DNA of 12,931 bases from Spirochaetaceae bacterium (GTDB lineage Bacteria > Spirochaetota > Spirochaetia > Treponematales > Treponemataceae): positions 1 through 12,931 of the forward strand of contig JAISVD010000230.1 in NCBI GenBank assembly GCA_031271875.1, read 5' to 3'. Under the pieces are notes generated by a model that was not told where the DNA came from, made no database searches, and was given only the letters and a program-made list of their open reading frames with translations. Positions 1 through 6,178 of this stretch are shown in pieces. The stretch's first letter is position 1, and every line of letters starts with the position of its first letter. The translations under genes and the position numbers were made by a program.

Positions 1-270
1 CCCTTCAACGAATATGCGCAGAAAGTCTGTGACCGGCTGAAAGAGGCAGGGCTGAGGGCTGAGGCGGATATCGGCGCCGACCGGATGAACGCCAAGATAC
101 GCACCGCCCAGAATTTCCGCATCCCCTATATGCTGGTGGTGGGACAGCAGGAAGCTGACACGGATTCCGCCGCGGTGCGCTTCCGGGACGGCAGAAAGGA
201 GACGATGAAGTTGGATGATTTCATTGCGTATATAAAGGAAAAGATAGCTTCCAGAAGTATTGAAATCTGA
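1..270 (+). CDS. thrS: Threonyl-tRNA synthetase, C-terminal fragment
   Basis: This is the last 89 codons of a gene that begins before the window. The open frame runs from base 1 to a TGA stop. Visible residues match the anticodon-binding domain of class II synthetases: PFNEYAQKVCDRLKEAG, then the ADIGADRMNAKIRTAQ helix, the core strand IPYMLVVGQQEAD, and the closing VRFRDGRKETMKLDDFI segment. In ThrRS this alpha/beta domain reads the anticodon of tRNA-Thr so that the upstream catalytic core can charge it with threonine in the cytoplasm. The catalytic core and editing domains are outside the window. The gene converges with the leftward acetyltransferase, leaving about 29 bp between the two stops and no clear hairpin terminator. 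ProRS and HisRS share this domain type, but the GxDRMNxKIRxAQ signature favours ThrRS. Confidence 0.93.
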   Translation, partial: PFNEYAQKVCDRLKEAGLRAEADIGADRMNAKIRTAQNFRIPYMLVVGQQEADTDSAAVRFRDGRKETMKLDDFIAYIKEKIASRSIEI

Positions 271-299
271 CGGATGGAAAGGGAGTTTTACCTATTCGG

Positions 300-1190
300 T
301 CAGGGGTGATAGTAAACGATGCGGTATTCGCCGAATGGGGTAAACCCCGCGTTCCTGTATGAATTCCGGGCGGCCGCATTCCCCTTTTTCACAAAGAGGC
401 AGGCGCCCTTTTCCCGCTCCGCCGACAGTTCCGCTATATGCTGTACCAGCCGCCGGGCGAGTCCCCTGCTTCTCCATTGGGGCACTGTATACACCCCCCC
501 GATCTGGACCCAATTGATCCCTTCGGCATTGATCGCCGCTTTCGCAACCGGTGTCATGCCGTTCCGGTATACCGCAACTGTACGGGTCAGGAGAGTCTGC
601 CGGAGTCCCGCCATGCACTGGCTGGAGGAAAACATGCTCTCATCAGGCAGTACTTCCTCCTTTTCATAGGCTTCCTGGAGGGGAAAGAGCGCCTCCGCGT
701 CGGCCCTGTCCGCATGGCATAAAAGAAGGTCCCTTATATCTTCATGTATCGCTGCGATTCTGACGTTCTTCCGATCAAACCCGAAGAGGTCATAATCGAT
801 AACCTGCAATGGTTCTTCCCTAAAAATGTCTCTGAAGAACATCGTCCCTTCCGTCTCTCCCATGATGCACTGGACAACCCTGTTCTTCAGCACCGGACAG
901 ATGAGTTTTTCCAGCTCAAGCCGATAATCCGCATTTTCATCACACGGGGGGAAGCGGATGCAGTGGAGAAGCAGCCCCGGCGAGATCATGAATACGCCCA
1001 GTACCGAGGAGTCTTCCCTGTTGTAAACCATCCAGAACTGGCTTTGGGAAGCCGATACGGTGAGATTTTTCCCGCCCCTGAGAATGCACTCCGACAGGTT
1101 TACGCAGTATTGTTCTCTGGGAGTAAGAAATGCCATGATCCTGGGGATATCTTTTTCAGTTATGCAGGCGAGATCGATGCTTCCGTTCAT
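300..1190 (-). CDS. GNAT-family N-acetyltransferase with extra N-terminal domain
   Basis: A 296-residue protein whose C-terminal half is a GCN5-related acetyltransferase. The acetyl-CoA pyrophosphate loop is visible around residues 228-249 (VYTVPQWRSRGLARRLV, with the R-x-x-G-x-A core). The later NAAARNSYRNAGF element lies near 271-283. The N-terminal half (about 1-150) resembles a second, degenerate domain, as in two-domain GNAT proteins; its role is unknown. The substrate cannot be read from sequence. The start at 1190 is chosen because an AGGAGG-type site lies just upstream (GCAGGAGGCTTAAA then ATG). The ATG also overlaps the stop of the upstream glycosidase as ATGA, so the two genes are almost certainly translationally coupled. 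Longer in-frame extension to 1310 lies inside the glycosidase and is rejected. Coupling to a cell-wall amino-sugar enzyme makes an amino-sugar or peptide substrate conceivable, but this is inference. Confidence 0.88.
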   Translation of the reverse strand: MNGSIDLACITEKDIPRIMAFLTPREQYCVNLSECILRGGKNLTVSASQSQFWMVYNREDSSVLGVFMISPGLLLHCIRFPPCDENADYRLELEKLICPVLKNRVVQCIMGETEGTMFFRDIFREEPLQVIDYDLFGFDRKNVRIAAIHEDIRDLLLCHADRADAEALFPLQEAYEKEEVLPDESMFSSSQCMAGLRQTLLTRTVAVYRNGMTPVAKAAINAEGINWVQIGGVYTVPQWRSRGLARRLVQHIAELSAEREKGACLFVKKGNAAARNSYRNAGFTPFGEYRIVYYHP

Positions 1191-2959
1191 TTTAAGCCTC
1201 CTGCAAGGGGAAATATTCCCTGGGGATAAAAATCCCCGGCGATGGCGCCGAAGGCGGCCTGAAATGAAAACGGAGAGTAACTGTACGCGGCGATGATCGT
1301 ATCGGGCCATTCAAGGTTCAGAATGAATACCGGGGAAAGCACCGAAATAACGATCACTTTTTTGTTAAGGTTCCGCAGCCTGTTGAGGATTGCGAGGCTT
1401 TCCCTGTTGGTTACACAGAATATGATGGTATCGCAGGAGCGAGCCCTTTCGGTTATGGTCCGGACTGCGTAATCCGCTTCACCCTGCCGGGGCTGGTAAC
1501 TGAGGCGGACCATCTCCGCCAGGGGAAATCTCTTCCTGCCATACCGGAAAAAATCGGAGAACTGTCCGGCAAGCAGCACCTTCTCCTCCTCCCCTACGGG
1601 GAGCTCCCCCTCCCGAAAGAGGGTTATGGAGCGGCACGCCTGTTCCAGAAAAAACGCATCCCCCCCCGGCGCCGGGATGCGGCCTGCGATGTCCGCCGGA
1701 TCGGGGAAAAGGGGAGGGGCGTTTTCACGTTTAAGATATACGAGTTTATAATAGATCACCCGCCGGGCGGCGTTCACCACCGCTGTACGGAATGATTCAT
1801 CGTTTTGCATAAGGCTGATATTGCTGCGCCACACCGCATCATTCAGTCCGGGGGTTGTCGAAGATATGATGATATCGTTCCCCGCCTGGATGGCGAAGGC
1901 GACGGCGCTTGAAAAACTGCCGGTGTAGGTAGTCGCTCCGTTCATCATCATATCATCGGTTATGATAAGTCCCTCAAAGCCCATCTGTTCCCGCAGTATA
2001 TTCCGGAGGAAATAGGCTGAAAGCGAGGCGGGTTCACCTTTTTCCGTAATGTTGGGAAAACTGATATGCCCGGACATGATCGCCGGGAGCTTTTCTTTTA
2101 TGAGATACCTGAAGGGTACGAGCTCCCGTGCATTCAGGGTCTGTTCGTCTATTTCAATAACCGGGAGTCCTCCGTGGGAGTCTATACCTGTGTCCCCATG
2201 TCCGGGAAAATGTTTTGCCGTGGGCAGTACGCCGGCCGCCATGGTTCCCGCCGCGAAGGATGCCCCCAGAATGCCCGCCGCGTCCGGGTCCTCCCCAAAG
2301 GAGCGGGGGCCTATGACGGTTGATTCGGGGTCGGTATACAGGTCTACCGTGGGGGCAAAGTTCATGTTGATCCCCAGCACCCGCAGTTCCCTGGCGATAT
2401 AATAGCCGGAATAGTATGCGTCCGAAGGCAGCCCCGATGCTCCTATGGCGAGGTTCCCCGGGGTGTCCGTGGTGGTGCCCTTCACATGCCGTATCCAGCC
2501 GCCCTCCTGGTCGGTCGCCACAAAGAGGGGTATCCTGAAACGGTTTTGCTGGGCCTTCTCCTGGAGAAAACGCACCGAGTTCGCTACATCCGTAATGTTG
2601 TCGGTGTTCCATCCGAATACCTTGACGCTCCCGAGGCTCCTTCTGGAGACCCAGTCGGTAACCAGCGGCGACGGTTCCCGTCCGGCCCAGCCGAACATCA
2701 GTATCTGGGCGAGGAGTTCCTCGTCGCTCATCCTGTTTACCAGTTCATCCGCAAGTATATCATCCGGAAGGTCGCTCCAGAAATCGGGAGAGGCTGGTAT
2801 ACCCTCCGTTTCCCTTATTGCGGAATTTATTTCTCCATCCTCCACAGATACCGTCTTCTGGATATCTCCGGAATCACGCTGTCCCCCGCCGTGGAGCAGC
2901 AGGGCAGGCAGGGAGAGAAGGGAAATGAGCAGTAATATCGGGCGGCGGAAGGATTTCAT
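1187..2959 (-). CDS. nagZ: Secreted glycoside hydrolase family 3, NagZ-like beta-N-acetylhexosaminidase
   Basis: A 590-residue GH3 enzyme. Residues 1-25 form a signal peptide (MKSFRR, then a Leu/Ile-rich core) without a lipobox Cys, so export to the periplasm is expected. The TIM-barrel domain carries the NagZ-type signatures: TDQEGG near residues 149-154, KHFPGHGDT near 249-257 followed by DSH at 260-262, and GLIITDDMMMNG near 330-340. In the family the D-x-H loop supplies the unusual acid/base dyad and the TDD aspartate is the nucleophile. Such enzymes remove GlcNAc from muropeptides in cell-wall recycling. About 165 further residues form a C-terminal domain, as in two-domain Gram-positive NagZ; many Gram-negative NagZ proteins are single-domain and cytoplasmic. 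Start: an ATG at 2980 would lie upstream of the start point predicted from the promoter and lacks a ribosome site, so 2959 is preferred. Another GH3 N-acetylhexosaminidase specificity is possible. Confidence 0.88.
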   Translation of the reverse strand: MKSFRRPILLLISLLSLPALLLHGGGQRDSGDIQKTVSVEDGEINSAIRETEGIPASPDFWSDLPDDILADELVNRMSDEELLAQILMFGWAGREPSPLVTDWVSRRSLGSVKVFGWNTDNITDVANSVRFLQEKAQQNRFRIPLFVATDQEGGWIRHVKGTTTDTPGNLAIGASGLPSDAYYSGYYIARELRVLGINMNFAPTVDLYTDPESTVIGPRSFGEDPDAAGILGASFAAGTMAAGVLPTAKHFPGHGDTGIDSHGGLPVIEIDEQTLNARELVPFRYLIKEKLPAIMSGHISFPNITEKGEPASLSAYFLRNILREQMGFEGLIITDDMMMNGATTYTGSFSSAVAFAIQAGNDIIISSTTPGLNDAVWRSNISLMQNDESFRTAVVNAARRVIYYKLVYLKRENAPPLFPDPADIAGRIPAPGGDAFFLEQACRSITLFREGELPVGEEEKVLLAGQFSDFFRYGRKRFPLAEMVRLSYQPRQGEADYAVRTITERARSCDTIIFCVTNRESLAILNRLRNLNKKVIVISVLSPVFILNLEWPDTIIAAYSYSPFSFQAAFGAIAGDFYPQGIFPLAGGLK

Positions 2960-2980
2960 CTCCGGCTGTTCCTTTTCCAT

Positions 2981-3009
2981 AATGTAGGATAGGAGGACAG
3001 CATTGTCAA
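2981..3009 (-). promoter_or_regulatory. Sigma-70-like promoter of the glycosidase-acetyltransferase operon
   Basis: On the minus strand a perfect -35 TTGACA (3009-3004) is followed after exactly 17 bp by TACATT (2986-2981, four of six consensus bases). Transcription would begin near 2974, only about 15 nt before the chosen ATG at 2959. The leader is therefore very short. This position argues against the in-frame ATG at 2980. Confidence 0.6.
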
Positions 3010-3052
3010 CACGCACTGCCAGCAGGAAAGAAGTCTGTTGTGTTCCCTTACC

Positions 3053-3081
3053 TTGACACATTTTTTCAAAACAATTAGATT
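3053..3081 (+). promoter_or_regulatory. Probable promoter of tRNA-Leu
   Basis: TTGACA (3053-3058) lies 17 bp before TAGATT (3076-3081, four of six consensus bases). It points rightward toward tRNA-Leu, whose 5' end is about 65 nt beyond the predicted start point. It would be back-to-back with the glycosidase promoter. This is supported by motif match only. Confidence 0.45.
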
Positions 3082-3151
3082 AACTATCGTCCATCGGTTG
3101 AACACGATAACAAATGTATAAAGCTGTAGAAAATGCCGGTGTGTTTTTTAC

Positions 3152-3232
3152 GCGAGAGTGGTGAAATTGGCAGACACGCCAGACTTAGGATCTGGTGCCT
3201 CAGGCGTAAGGGTTCAAGTCCCTTCTCTCGCA
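3152..3232 (+). tRNA. tRNA-Leu (anticodon TAG)
   Basis: A class II tRNA of 81 nt. Acceptor strands GCGAGAG (3152-3158) and CTCTCGC (3225-3231) pair perfectly, with A as the discriminator. The anticodon stem CCAGA/TCTGG encloses the loop CTTAGGA, giving anticodon TAG, which reads CUA and related Leu codons. A long variable arm (TGCCTCAGGCGT) follows, as expected for Leu. The T-arm AAGGG-TTCAAGT-CCCTT is intact. The 3' CCA is not encoded and must be added enzymatically. The gene is immediately followed by a strong terminator-like hairpin. Confidence 0.97.
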
Positions 3233-3303
3233 AAAAAGGGGCTGTCTTCAAAATTTGAAAATTTTTTGAGGACAGCCCCTTTTTTATTCTGGGGACTTGA
3301 ACC
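3211..3303. repeat. Inverted copy of tRNA-Leu T-arm flanking the terminator
   Basis: The 12-mer GGTTCAAGTCCC inside the T-arm of tRNA-Leu (3211-3222) recurs in exact inverted orientation as GGGACTTGAACC at 3292-3303. The two arms enclose the terminator stem, making a roughly 93-bp imperfect palindrome. The unpaired spacers are 9 nt on the left (the tRNA 3' acceptor strand) and 6 nt on the right. Confidence 0.8.
3232..3285 (+). terminator. Long perfect stem-loop terminator after tRNA-Leu
   Basis: GGGGCTGTC (3238-3246) pairs with GACAGCCCC (3271-3279). The stem is extended outward by AAAAAA/TTTTTT and inward by TTCAAA with TTTGAG (one G-U pair). It ends in a T6 run, as in an intrinsic terminator, and the A6 on the left makes it bidirectional. 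The core GGGGCTGTC...GACAGCCCC also resembles terminal inverted repeats of some insertion sequences and miniature elements, so a mobile origin is an alternative. Confidence 0.85.
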
Positions 3304-3313
3304 GAAGTTGGCG

Positions 3314-3520
3314 ATGAGCGAATGTGAGGCTGACTCATGGGGTGATTTTGAAACTTGTTGTTTAGAGGTAATAATAAAATATGCAAATGAAGATATTCTT
3401 ATATTGGCGTATAATGATACATTTAAAAAACCTGCTGCTCTGGTAAAAAACTATCATCAGGTAAAAGAAAAAACTGAGGATAATCAAAAGGATTGCAATT
3501 CAATTATTTCAGTAATATAA
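3314..3520 (+). CDS. Doubtful small ORF of unknown function
   Basis: A 68-codon open frame starting MSECEADSWGDFE and ending NSIISVI. It lies between the terminator palindrome and the convergent cyclase-fold gene. The same frame stays open upstream, but that part is tRNA-Leu and terminator sequence and cannot be coding. No good ribosome-binding site precedes the ATG. Composition is AT-rich with plausible hydrophobic and acidic patterning (for example CLEVIIKYANEDILILAYND), so it may be the degraded end of a former gene. I do not recognise a family. It could equally be chance reading of intergenic DNA. Confidence 0.25.
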   Translation: MSECEADSWGDFETCCLEVIIKYANEDILILAYNDTFKKPAALVKNYHQVKEKTEDNQKDCNSIISVI

Positions 3521-3557
3521 AACTTTGCTTAACAGCACTTTGTATACTGATCTTAGT

Positions 3558-4397
3558 TTATTCCGACCTGCCAAGATTTTCCAGAATTTCGTGATACCGT
3601 TTTGTCGCCAGCGCACTTGGTTCTCCCTTTTTGCAAAAGGAAAGCCCCGCGAGTTTCGGTACAACCCGTTCGACCACAATCTGTCCGTTGACCATTTTGG
3701 ACTCCAGCATTTTCAGGGCTTCGAGAAACCGTTTGTCCCCCTTTGCCCGGTCATAAAATGACAGAACATACACATACAGAAAAAGATTGTAGTTACGGAA
3801 GGGATATTCAACCTGCATGAATAAGGTGCCGATTCCGTAGAGACACGGCCCTATCGGCTTTCTGGTCGTCCAGTGATCCAGCAGGAACTCCACGGCCCTG
3901 TCCAGCGAAGGTTCCCTGTTAAGGTATCTGCTGAAACGGAACGCATCCAGCGCTATCAGTGTCGGGTACGGGTTTGAATGCTCTGTTTCCGGGCCCCGTC
4001 CAAAGCTGAATTTATTGCACCGCAGGCCCCCATCGGTATACCGGATATCCAGAAGATACTGCAAGGTTTTCTCTATTCTGGGATCCGAAGCATATCCCAT
4101 ACGGCACAATAGGTCTGCGGCGTGGGCTGTATGGCACGGATACATAGCGCCCTTTGGATACAGTTTGAACCGTCCATCCTCCTGCCATGTACTGAAGAAC
4201 AGTTCCGCCGCTTCCCGGAGTAGCGGATTGGAGGATTCTACTCCTAACTCCAGCAGAAAAAGGACGCTTTCCAGTGTTGAGAACGGCGCGCCCTTGAGCA
4301 GGCGTTTATCCGGTGTGGCCCAGAGATCGGCTCCGTTGTCATGCCTGTGGGAGAGGATCGCTTCAACATCCGGTATATACTGCTTCTCAACGGCCAT
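3558..4397 (-). CDS. Prenyltransferase/squalene-cyclase-fold protein of unknown function
   Basis: A 279-residue, mainly helical protein without signal peptide. It shows repeated helix-turn units typical of the alpha/alpha-barrel of the terpenoid cyclase/prenyltransferase superfamily: segments such as FSTLESVLFLLELGV, IEKTLQYLLDIRYTDGGLRC and ALDAFRFSRYL separated by Gly/Asp-rich turns. The DxDD motif of squalene-hopene cyclases is not visible, and the length is under half that of those enzymes, so a cyclase activity is not supported. Cys and His residues are present (YPCHTAHAADLLCRMGY) but no metal site can be assigned. The start at 4397 is chosen because GGAGGT lies 8 nt upstream; longer in-frame extension reaches into the promoter region. 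It is divergent from a GNAT gene. Confidence 0.8.
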   Translation of the reverse strand: MAVEKQYIPDVEAILSHRHDNGADLWATPDKRLLKGAPFSTLESVLFLLELGVESSNPLLREAAELFFSTWQEDGRFKLYPKGAMYPCHTAHAADLLCRMGYASDPRIEKTLQYLLDIRYTDGGLRCNKFSFGRGPETEHSNPYPTLIALDAFRFSRYLNREPSLDRAVEFLLDHWTTRKPIGPCLYGIGTLFMQVEYPFRNYNLFLYVYVLSFYDRAKGDKRFLEALKMLESKMVNGQIVVERVVPKLAGLSFCKKGEPSALATKRYHEILENLGRSE

Positions 4398-4418
4398 TCT
4401 CTGTACCTCCGTGGGGTT

Positions 4419-4424
4419 ATTATA
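4419..4424 (-). promoter_or_regulatory. Candidate -10 element of the cyclase-fold gene
   Basis: A perfect TATAAT on the minus strand lies about 22 nt upstream of the ATG at 4397 and just before the GGAGGT ribosome site. No convincing -35 is seen 16-18 bp upstream, so the call rests on the -10 alone. Confidence 0.35.
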
Positions 4425-4502
4425 TACTATTACATTTATTGCTGTTGTTTTTATGCGGTAAGACAAAACTGCAAAAAAATGTGTATTTGAAACAGTCAGT
4501 AT

Positions 4503-4521
4503 GTTGACACACAGTGTCAAC
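4503..4521. promoter_or_regulatory. Operator-like palindrome in a divergent intergenic region
   Basis: GTTGACAC and GTGTCAAC form perfect 8-bp arms with a 3-bp ACA spacer. The palindrome sits just upstream of an extended -10 (TGGTATATT, 4527-4535) that could drive the rightward acetyltransferase. This arrangement suits a dimeric regulator. The arms contain TTGACA on both strands, so they may simply be -35 elements. Confidence 0.5.
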
Positions 4522-4526
4522 ACATT

Positions 4527-4535
4527 TGGTATATT
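4527..4535 (+). promoter_or_regulatory. Candidate extended -10 promoter of the second GNAT gene
   Basis: TG-G-TATATT is an extended -10. The nearest TTGACA (4504-4509) is 20 bp away, longer than the usual 17, so any activity would rest on the extended -10 or an activator. The leader to the ATG at 4608 would be about 65 nt. Confidence 0.4.
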
Positions 4536-4607
4536 ATAGAAAAGATGCGTATAAATAACAAAGGGGGCGCCTATCCATACCGCCCAATTTAGATGAAGGG
4601 GTTACAC

Positions 4608-5105
4608 ATGGAACTAATGGTAAGAAAATATACCCAAGATGATTTGAATGAGATGATTGCGATCTGGAACAGTGTTGTTGAAGGGGGAGTATCTTTCCCC
4701 CAGGATGAACCTCTGGACAACACAGCGGCGGAATCTTTTTTTGCCGGACAGTCATACACCGGAGTCGCTGATGATACCGGTGAAATTGTAGGGCTTTACA
4801 TAGTTCATCCGAATAACATCGGACGCTGCGGACATATCGCGAACGCTTCTTACGCTGTGAAGGAGGGGCGTCGGGGGAAACATATCGGCGAACGTCTTGT
4901 GAAACATTCACTGGAAACAGCATCCTCACTGTCATTCAGAATCTTGCAGTTTAACGCTGTAGTGGCTTCAAATAAAGGGGCTATTCATCTATACCGGAAA
5001 CTGGGGTTTATTCCGCTGGGAACGATTCCCGGCGGTTTCAGGATGGACAACGGGGTTTATGCGGATATAATACCTTTTTATATAACCCTGCCAGCCAGCC
5101 GTTAA
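4608..5105 (+). CDS. GNAT-family N-acetyltransferase
   Basis: A 165-residue single-domain GNAT protein, a normal length for the family. The acetyl-CoA-binding motif is ASYAVKEGRRGKHIGERLV (residues 80-98, with R88-R-G-K-H-I-G). The NKGAIHLYRKLGF element at residues 122-134 is the typical C-terminal motif. The closing GGFRMDNGVYADIIPFY segment recalls broad YncA/phosphinothricin-type acetyltransferases, but the substrate is not predictable. The start at 4608 is chosen over the in-frame ATG at 4593 because AAGGGG lies 6 nt before it. It is transcribed alone, divergent from the cyclase-fold gene and convergent with the protease gene. Confidence 0.9.
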   Translation: MELMVRKYTQDDLNEMIAIWNSVVEGGVSFPQDEPLDNTAAESFFAGQSYTGVADDTGEIVGLYIVHPNNIGRCGHIANASYAVKEGRRGKHIGERLVKHSLETASSLSFRILQFNAVVASNKGAIHLYRKLGFIPLGTIPGGFRMDNGVYADIIPFYITLPASR

Positions 5106-5191
5106 TTCCAGTTGATAGATTTCAGATGGTCGAGGTACAAAAAGCCTTATTTTATCTGCAAAAACAGGAGAAATAATACGAAAAAAACGTA

Positions 5192-5755
5192 TCATGTGGG
5201 GCATGTATTTATTATATCGTTTAAAATCTGAATATCACTTTTAGACACATAATTGGTACACTCTTCAGTGTAAAACTTATTTTTGTCATCCATTGCTATA
5301 TAGGCAAATAAATTTGCCGTCTCTTCAGAATCTTTTGTGTTTTCGAGAAGCTCTTTATTTACGATATGCCCAAGCTCGTGGGCAATAAGAATTCGTTTAT
5401 ATTTTTCATCATAATGAGCGTTGTAATAAATGATAGCTCCAGAAGGATGATGCCTGGTAGTCGCTCTTCTTTTAAGGTTTACTGGCTCAAGTATGATAGA
5501 ATAAAGCCGAATAGTTCTGCTTGCCAAAAAACCTCTTAATTTATCCGGTTCAATTCCATTGTCATCCAGTTTTTTGAGGAATTTTGTCATTCTTTTATCG
5601 TTTACCATATCCTCAATAGTGGTGACCAAATGAGAAAGATATTTGGTTTTGATTGCAGGTTTTATAACTTCACTAAAAAAAGAAGTATACTGTTCTATTG
5701 CTTTGGAGGATAAATTCCAGTCATTGGATATTTTTCTCGAAATGATGTGATCCAT
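5192..5755 (-). CDS. Stand-alone ImmA/IrrE-family metalloprotease
   Basis: A 187-residue protein with the zinc-protease signature ILIAHELGH (H126, E127, H130) followed by SEETANLFAYIAM. In that segment a Glu near 144-145 would be the third metal ligand, as in the ImmA/IrrE (DUF955, peptidase M78-like) family. Family members cleave repressors or antitoxin-like regulators, as in ICEBs1 induction by ImmA, or act in the IrrE DNA-damage response. No helix-turn-helix domain is fused to it. It lies 3 bp downstream of an 83-codon gene and has only a distant GGAG site, so translation probably depends on the upstream gene. The AT-rich base use differs from the core genes and suggests horizontal acquisition. 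The natural substrate is unknown; the obvious candidate is the upstream partner. Confidence 0.85.
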   Translation of the reverse strand: MDHIISRKISNDWNLSSKAIEQYTSFFSEVIKPAIKTKYLSHLVTTIEDMVNDKRMTKFLKKLDDNGIEPDKLRGFLASRTIRLYSIILEPVNLKRRATTRHHPSGAIIYYNAHYDEKYKRILIAHELGHIVNKELLENTKDSEETANLFAYIAMDDKNKFYTEECTNYVSKSDIQILNDIINTCPT

Positions 5756-5758
5756 AAT

Positions 5759-6010
5759 TTATATTAAAAATCTCCATTTCCCATTAAGAAATATCTCCAG
5801 TTCATCGCTGTATTCATCATCAAGAGATAAGACTTCAATTGTATTGGAAGTATCAAGAACATGCATACATTTCCTGAGCAGTTGAATACGATCAGCTTTA
5901 TCCTCTATATCGTTTTTTGAAAAAACAGCTTCAACTTGCTCTTTCTTTAATGAAAGAAATAAGTCCTCTACAATATTATCAACTCTTTTTGAAACTTCTG
6001 TAATGTTCAT
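5759..6010 (-). CDS. Unrecognised small acidic protein paired with the ImmA/IrrE protease
   Basis: An 83-residue protein starting MNITEVSKRVDNIVEDLFL, mostly helical in its first half with acidic patches (LDDEYSDELEIF), and ending in GKWRFLI. I do not recognise a family and see no helix-turn-helix, metal site or membrane segment. It occupies the slot where ImmA-type proteases usually have a repressor or antitoxin partner. It could therefore be the protease's target or regulator; this is inference from position. The start is uncertain. AGGAGG lies 12 nt before the chosen ATG at 6010, but an ATG at 6022 (directly abutting AGGAGG) and a GTG at 6019 are alternatives adding three or four residues. 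Extension to 6076 is unlikely. Confidence 0.7.
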   Translation of the reverse strand: MNITEVSKRVDNIVEDLFLSLKKEQVEAVFSKNDIEDKADRIQLLRKCMHVLDTSNTIEVLSLDDEYSDELEIFLNGKWRFLI

Positions 6011-6092
6011 AGCCTTCACCATCCTCCTATGGGCTATTAACAGCAAATTACCATTTTGACAGTAAATCCCCATCAATCGCTCTCTGTTACGA

Positions 6093-6120
6093 ATTATAAC
6101 ATAGATTGGATTATTTACAA
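6093..6120 (-). promoter_or_regulatory. Promoter of the small gene-protease pair
   Basis: The minus strand has TTGTAA (6120-6115), a 16-bp spacer and a perfect TATAAT (6098-6093) preceded by TG-T, an extended -10. The predicted start near 6086 leaves about 75 nt of leader before the ATG at 6010. Confidence 0.65.
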
Positions 6121-6143
6121 CCCTGTTTTTATATCTTAAAAAG

Positions 6144-6174
6144 AACTAAAAGAATATATTTTATTCTTTTAGTT
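6144..6174. terminator. AT-rich perfect hairpin 3' of the nuclease gene
   Basis: The perfect 13-bp arms AACTAAAAGAATA (6144-6156) and TATTCTTTTAGTT (6162-6174) enclose a 5-nt loop. The hairpin lies 4 bp after the nuclease stop. On the minus strand a C and a T-run follow, so it probably ends the nuclease transcript and separates it from the next promoter. There are few G-C pairs, so efficiency is uncertain. Confidence 0.6.
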
Positions 6175-6178
6175 TATG

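Noticed and set aside
2154..2612. Leftward 152-codon frame overlapping the glycosidase
   Set aside because: It is an alternative frame of the GH3 gene, rich in Arg, Gly and His and without family features.
2445..2987. Rightward 180-codon frame opposite the glycosidase
   Set aside because: It is an antisense shadow, Ser- and Pro-rich, over well-conserved GH3 coding sequence.
3158..3313. Rightward open frame starting inside tRNA-Leu
   Set aside because: The first 52 codons are tRNA and terminator sequence, so they cannot be a protein start; only the part after 3314 is kept as a doubtful ORF.
3084..3386. Leftward 100-codon open frame across tRNA-Leu
   Set aside because: It is the antisense reading of the tRNA and its terminator palindrome; the sequence LRLRHQILSLACLPISPLSRK-like text is a familiar tRNA-derived artefact.
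5176..5192. Terminator hairpin ATACG-A7-CGTAT
   Set aside because: The stem is only five pairs with a weak context, and it could arise by chance in AT-rich DNA.
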